From Rachicladosporium sp. CCFEE 5018 (Eukaryota > Ascomycota > Dothideomycetes > Cladosporiales > Cladosporiaceae): 42,608 nt of DNA. Below, piece after piece: positions 39,777 to 42,608 of the stretch (positions are counted from its first letter, which is position 1; every line of letters starts with the position of its first letter). The notes beneath the pieces were generated by a model that was not told where the DNA came from, ran no database searches, and worked only from the letters and a program-made list of their open reading frames with translations. The position numbers and the translations under genes were made by a program. The stretch lies in the NCBI GenBank assembly GCA_002077045.2, contig KZ111148.1:1527678-1570285 (forward strand), in the 5' to 3' direction.

Positions 39777-42325
39777 ATGGCTGTGATCGCTGAGGAGGAC
39801 GTAAAGCTCGAGGTATACAGCTCATTCCTATCTCCAATTGAGTATCACTGATGAAACCGCAGACCAACGGCAATGGGCATCAAGGCGCGCGTATGGCGGT
39901 CAACAAACCCACCAATGTCCACCCTGAGTCTTTCGCCACCGGATCGCTGAGTGAGCTACAGAGCAAAGACTACCGCTCGGTGCTGAGCGTAGTGGATGAG
40001 CTTCGTCTTAGCGGCCTGGGCTCAATCCTCCAGCTGCCTCAGCTCGTGGTGTGCGGCGACCAGTCTTCTGGAAAGAGCTCGGTGCTGGAGGCAATCACAC
40101 AAGTGCCTTTTCCACGCAAGGAAAATCTTTGCACGCGCTATGCAACGGAGATCAACCTCAGGCGTGCGCTCACCGATACTATCGCCACAAGGATTATCCC
40201 CGACCAGTCTCGCCCTGCAGAGGAGCGCACGAAGCTGAGCGCCTTCAATGAAACAATCACCGACTTTTCGCGCTTACCAGGACTTATGGACAAGGCGACG
40301 ACCGCCATGGGACTCAACGCCGGCACAGCATCAAGCCGTGGCACCTTAGCTTTCACCTGCGACGTTCTGAGCATCGAGATCTCTGGTCCCGGCCATCCCC
40401 AGTTGACCTTGGTCGACTTGCCAGGCCTGATTCACACGCCGACCAAGGAGCAGACTCGCGAAGATGTGAAGCTCATCCACGAGATGGTGAGCGAGTACCT
40501 CGAGGAGAAGCGTACGATCATGCTTGCAGTCGTGAGCGCCAAGAACGACTACGCGAATCAGATGATTCTGGACATGTGCCGAAACATCGATCCGCAAGGG
40601 AATCGTACGCTCGGCATTGTTACCAAACCTGATACATTGAAGGCTGGTAGCGTCAACGAGGCCGCCTGGATCGAATTGGCTCGCAATAAGAACATATACT
40701 TCAATCTTGGCTGGCATACCCTAAAGAACCGGTACGTACCTTCCCTAGCACCTAGTAGTGCTGCCGTGAACCTGTGCGCCTGCTACTTCGCACAAATGCA
40801 AGCGCAAGTCGGAAGAGGAGGCCTCTTCTCTCCGCTGGACAGCATGTGTAATTCGCACATACGGCTACATCTAGAGATGCGCAAGACAATCGGTATATGA
40901 CCTGAGCTGACAGTGTTGCAGGACTGAAGATGATGTAGCTATGTCGTTCGAGGCTCGCAATGCGCACGAGAAGACATTCTTCTCGGCTGGGGCATACAAG
41001 TCTCTCCCCGGCCACACAATGGGGATCTCATCTCTACGGGTGCGTCTATCTCAGCTCCTGTACACCCATCTCAAGAAAGAGTTGCCGACCTTACAGAAAG
41101 AGCTCAATGCCCGGCTGGAGCAGACAACAGATACCCTGGACGAGCTGGGCGAGAAGCGTTCAACCGCAGCCGAGCAGAAGCGCTTTCTCTTCGGAGTCAG
41201 CATGCAGTATCAGGCTATTGTACAGGACGCCGTGAAGGGCGATTACGCGCACCCTTCTTTGAGACGTCAGATAACACTCAGGGCTTCGGAGATCCGGTCA
41301 CCTCCCGTCGTCTGCGTGCCGCCGTGCACCATCTCAATCAGCAGTTCGCCATCCAGATGCGCCAGTACGGGCACACATTCCGTATCGCCACCGAGAAAGA
41401 CTTCGATGGCACTAATGCTGCCGACGAGGTCCCGCGTAAGGATATGTTGAGTGAGTATGCCAAGGCTGCGAAGCAGCAAGAAGACAAGAGTCGTCAACAA
41501 GCTATCGAATGGGTTCACAACCTCCTTCTGCGTTCGCGAGGCATGGAGCTTCCTGGCAACTCGAATCCCCTCTTCATGAGCCAGCTTTTCTGGCAGCAAT
41601 CGAAGAACTGGAAGACTCTCGCAGCTGCACATATCGAGCGTGTTAACCACCGTTGCAACAATCTTGTTAAAGCTGCCATTGAGCACACCACTCTCGAAGG
41701 GCTTGCGGACAAGCTGTTCGAGACAAAATTGGAGCCGAAGCTCACAGAGCGCTACGAAGGAGCTGTGCAAGAGCTCGACAAACTCATTGCAGATAAGCAG
41801 CGCCCTTTGTGTACCTACAATCCAGCGTACACCACAACTCTGTGGACTTCAAGGAAGAAGCGCGTCACATCACGTACTCAGGCGGTGCCTGTCAACACCA
41901 CGGTAGTACAGAAGGCAGAAGGTCAGCAAGACATGGAGAAGACAAACGCCGAGGATGCTCTCGACAGCCTGATCGCATACTATAAGGTACGTTACTGGAC
42001 AACCTGCAAGCCGCGAGAGCCATACAGTATCGCCGAGAGAGAAAGAGAGAGAGAGAACGCACGATCACTGACAAGTTCACAGGGCAAGGTCGAGTACTTC
42101 ATCGAGGCAGTCACGGACCAGGTCGTCGAGCGTCACCTATTGACCAACCTAGCTGGAGAGACATTCTCGCCCCTGCAGATCGATGCGATGAGCGAGCACG
42201 AGGTTTACCAGATTGCTGGCGAAGACGAGGACATCACTAGTCAGCGCGAGCATTTCGAGGGGCAGAAGCAGATACTGGAGAAGGGCCAGGCAGCTTTTCG
42301 TAAGGCTCTTGGAGGCTTTCACTGA
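39777..42325 (+). CDS. Dynamin-family (Mx-like) GTPase, copy B, with one-base frameshift
   Basis: Exons: 39777-39812, 39863-40731, 40922-41986, 42083-42325. Would encode about 737 aa. The GTPase domain has the P-loop GDQSSGKS at 77-84, DLPG at 197-200 and TKPD at 266-269; the FPRKENLCTR signature marks Mx-like fungal dynamins rather than Vps1 or Dnm1. The middle domain runs to about 640; exon 4 gives the GTPase effector domain with YFIEAVTDQVVERH. Exon 3 lacks one base near 41252-41254: the frame through KGDYAHP and the frame from SDNTQGFGDPVTSRRLRA are offset by one, and exon lengths sum to one short of a multiple of three. It self-assembles on membranes in the family; specific role unknown. 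The start at 39777 is preferred to the ATG at 39851, which lies in intron 1. Confidence 0.85.
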
Positions 42326-42608
42326 AGCAAGCAACTTGAACAGCAGTGACAGGCAATACCGGCGGCGGCTAGATGAGAGTAAGGCGCGGCTTCCGACTTG
42401 TACGGTCAGGCCACCAACGGCATGGACAAATTGCAGAACAATAGCGCGAGCTGCGTGGGTGGCCGATTTGTGATGGTCACAGCTCCAGTAGAGCGCCTGC
42501 AGATACAAACCATATTGTCCGTCTCTTCTCAGCTCGTGTTGATATATGTAGTGCATCCCAAGAAAACGCCACCTCACGTCGGCTGGAGCTTGAGCTGCGC
42601 CTGCAGCG
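42326..42608. other. 3' flank of dynamin gene; nothing recognised
   Basis: 283 bp to the window end. Presumed 3' untranslated region. A minus-strand open frame here (42149-42577) overlaps the dynamin effector domain and looks like a shadow. Confidence 0.5.

Larger units (their letters stand above)
22245..39897. repeat. Copy B of the large two-copy locus
   Basis: Counterpart of 1-17806. It has the same gene order in the same orientation, so the copies form a head-to-tail pair in this sequence. Copy B is more complete: it holds the 3' end of the DUF3712 gene (from 22139) and the rest of the dynamin gene (to 42325), both cut off in A. The unique sequence 17907-22138 lies to its left. Copy A has no visible left flank in this window, so whether the same unique sequence also precedes A cannot be seen. 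Confidence 0.93.

Noticed and set aside
39851..39862. ATG at 39851 as the dynamin start
   Set aside because: It lies inside a 50-nt GT-AG intron; exon 39777-39812 gives an in-frame upstream start, conserved in copy A.
42149..42577. 142-codon minus-strand frame at the right end
   Set aside because: Mostly antisense to the dynamin effector-domain exon; no motif and no copy to compare.

Overview
The window looks like a gene-dense filamentous ascomycete genome. The evidence is short (about 50-70 nt) introns with CTGAC/CTAAC branch sites, mitochondrial arginine and branched-chain amino-acid enzymes, a SAT4/PTH11-type rhodopsin-domain protein and a KHDC4-like KH protein. A Dothideomycete is my best guess. 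A species with a doubled or hybrid genome (Hortaea werneckii is one such) would explain the layout, but the species is inference.

Layout: two co-linear copies of one locus lie head to tail. Copy A is 1-17806, cut at the left by the window edge and at the right by exactly 100 Ns. Copy B is about 22139-42325, and A position 1 aligns with B 22245. In order both copies carry: a DUF3712 membrane protein (-), mitochondrial ornithine carbamoyltransferase (+), a small Cys-rich protein (+), a rearranged block of decayed genes (RBR RING-type relic, members of an unrecognised small family called P here, and a repeat array with 99-bp period), an MFS transporter (-), the acetolactate synthase regulatory subunit ILV6 (-), a KH-domain RNA-binding protein (+), a small mitochondrial-type protein (-), a 1.7-kb stretch without a gene, and a dynamin-family GTPase (+), complete in length only in B.

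Between the gap and copy B (17907-22138) is single-copy sequence: the C-terminal end of a gene (possibly RUS1/DUF647), a HAD-like motif remnant, and an uninterrupted 868-codon gene fusing a seven-helix SAT4/rhodopsin domain to a complete FucP-type MFS sugar permease. The fusion is the most interesting single gene here.

Comparing A with B is the main source of insight. Both metabolic genes are kept intact: ILV6 differs at about one residue between copies despite many silent changes. Other genes show one-sided damage. The P3 gene lost its splice donor and gained a stop in A; the P1 gene is frameshifted in B; the DUF3712 gene lost a splice acceptor in B; the dynamin lacks one base in B. A Ty1/copia RNase H relic is present only in B. 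The tandem order may be real or may be a scaffolding artefact that placed two homeologous or allelic contigs end to end across the 100-N gap.
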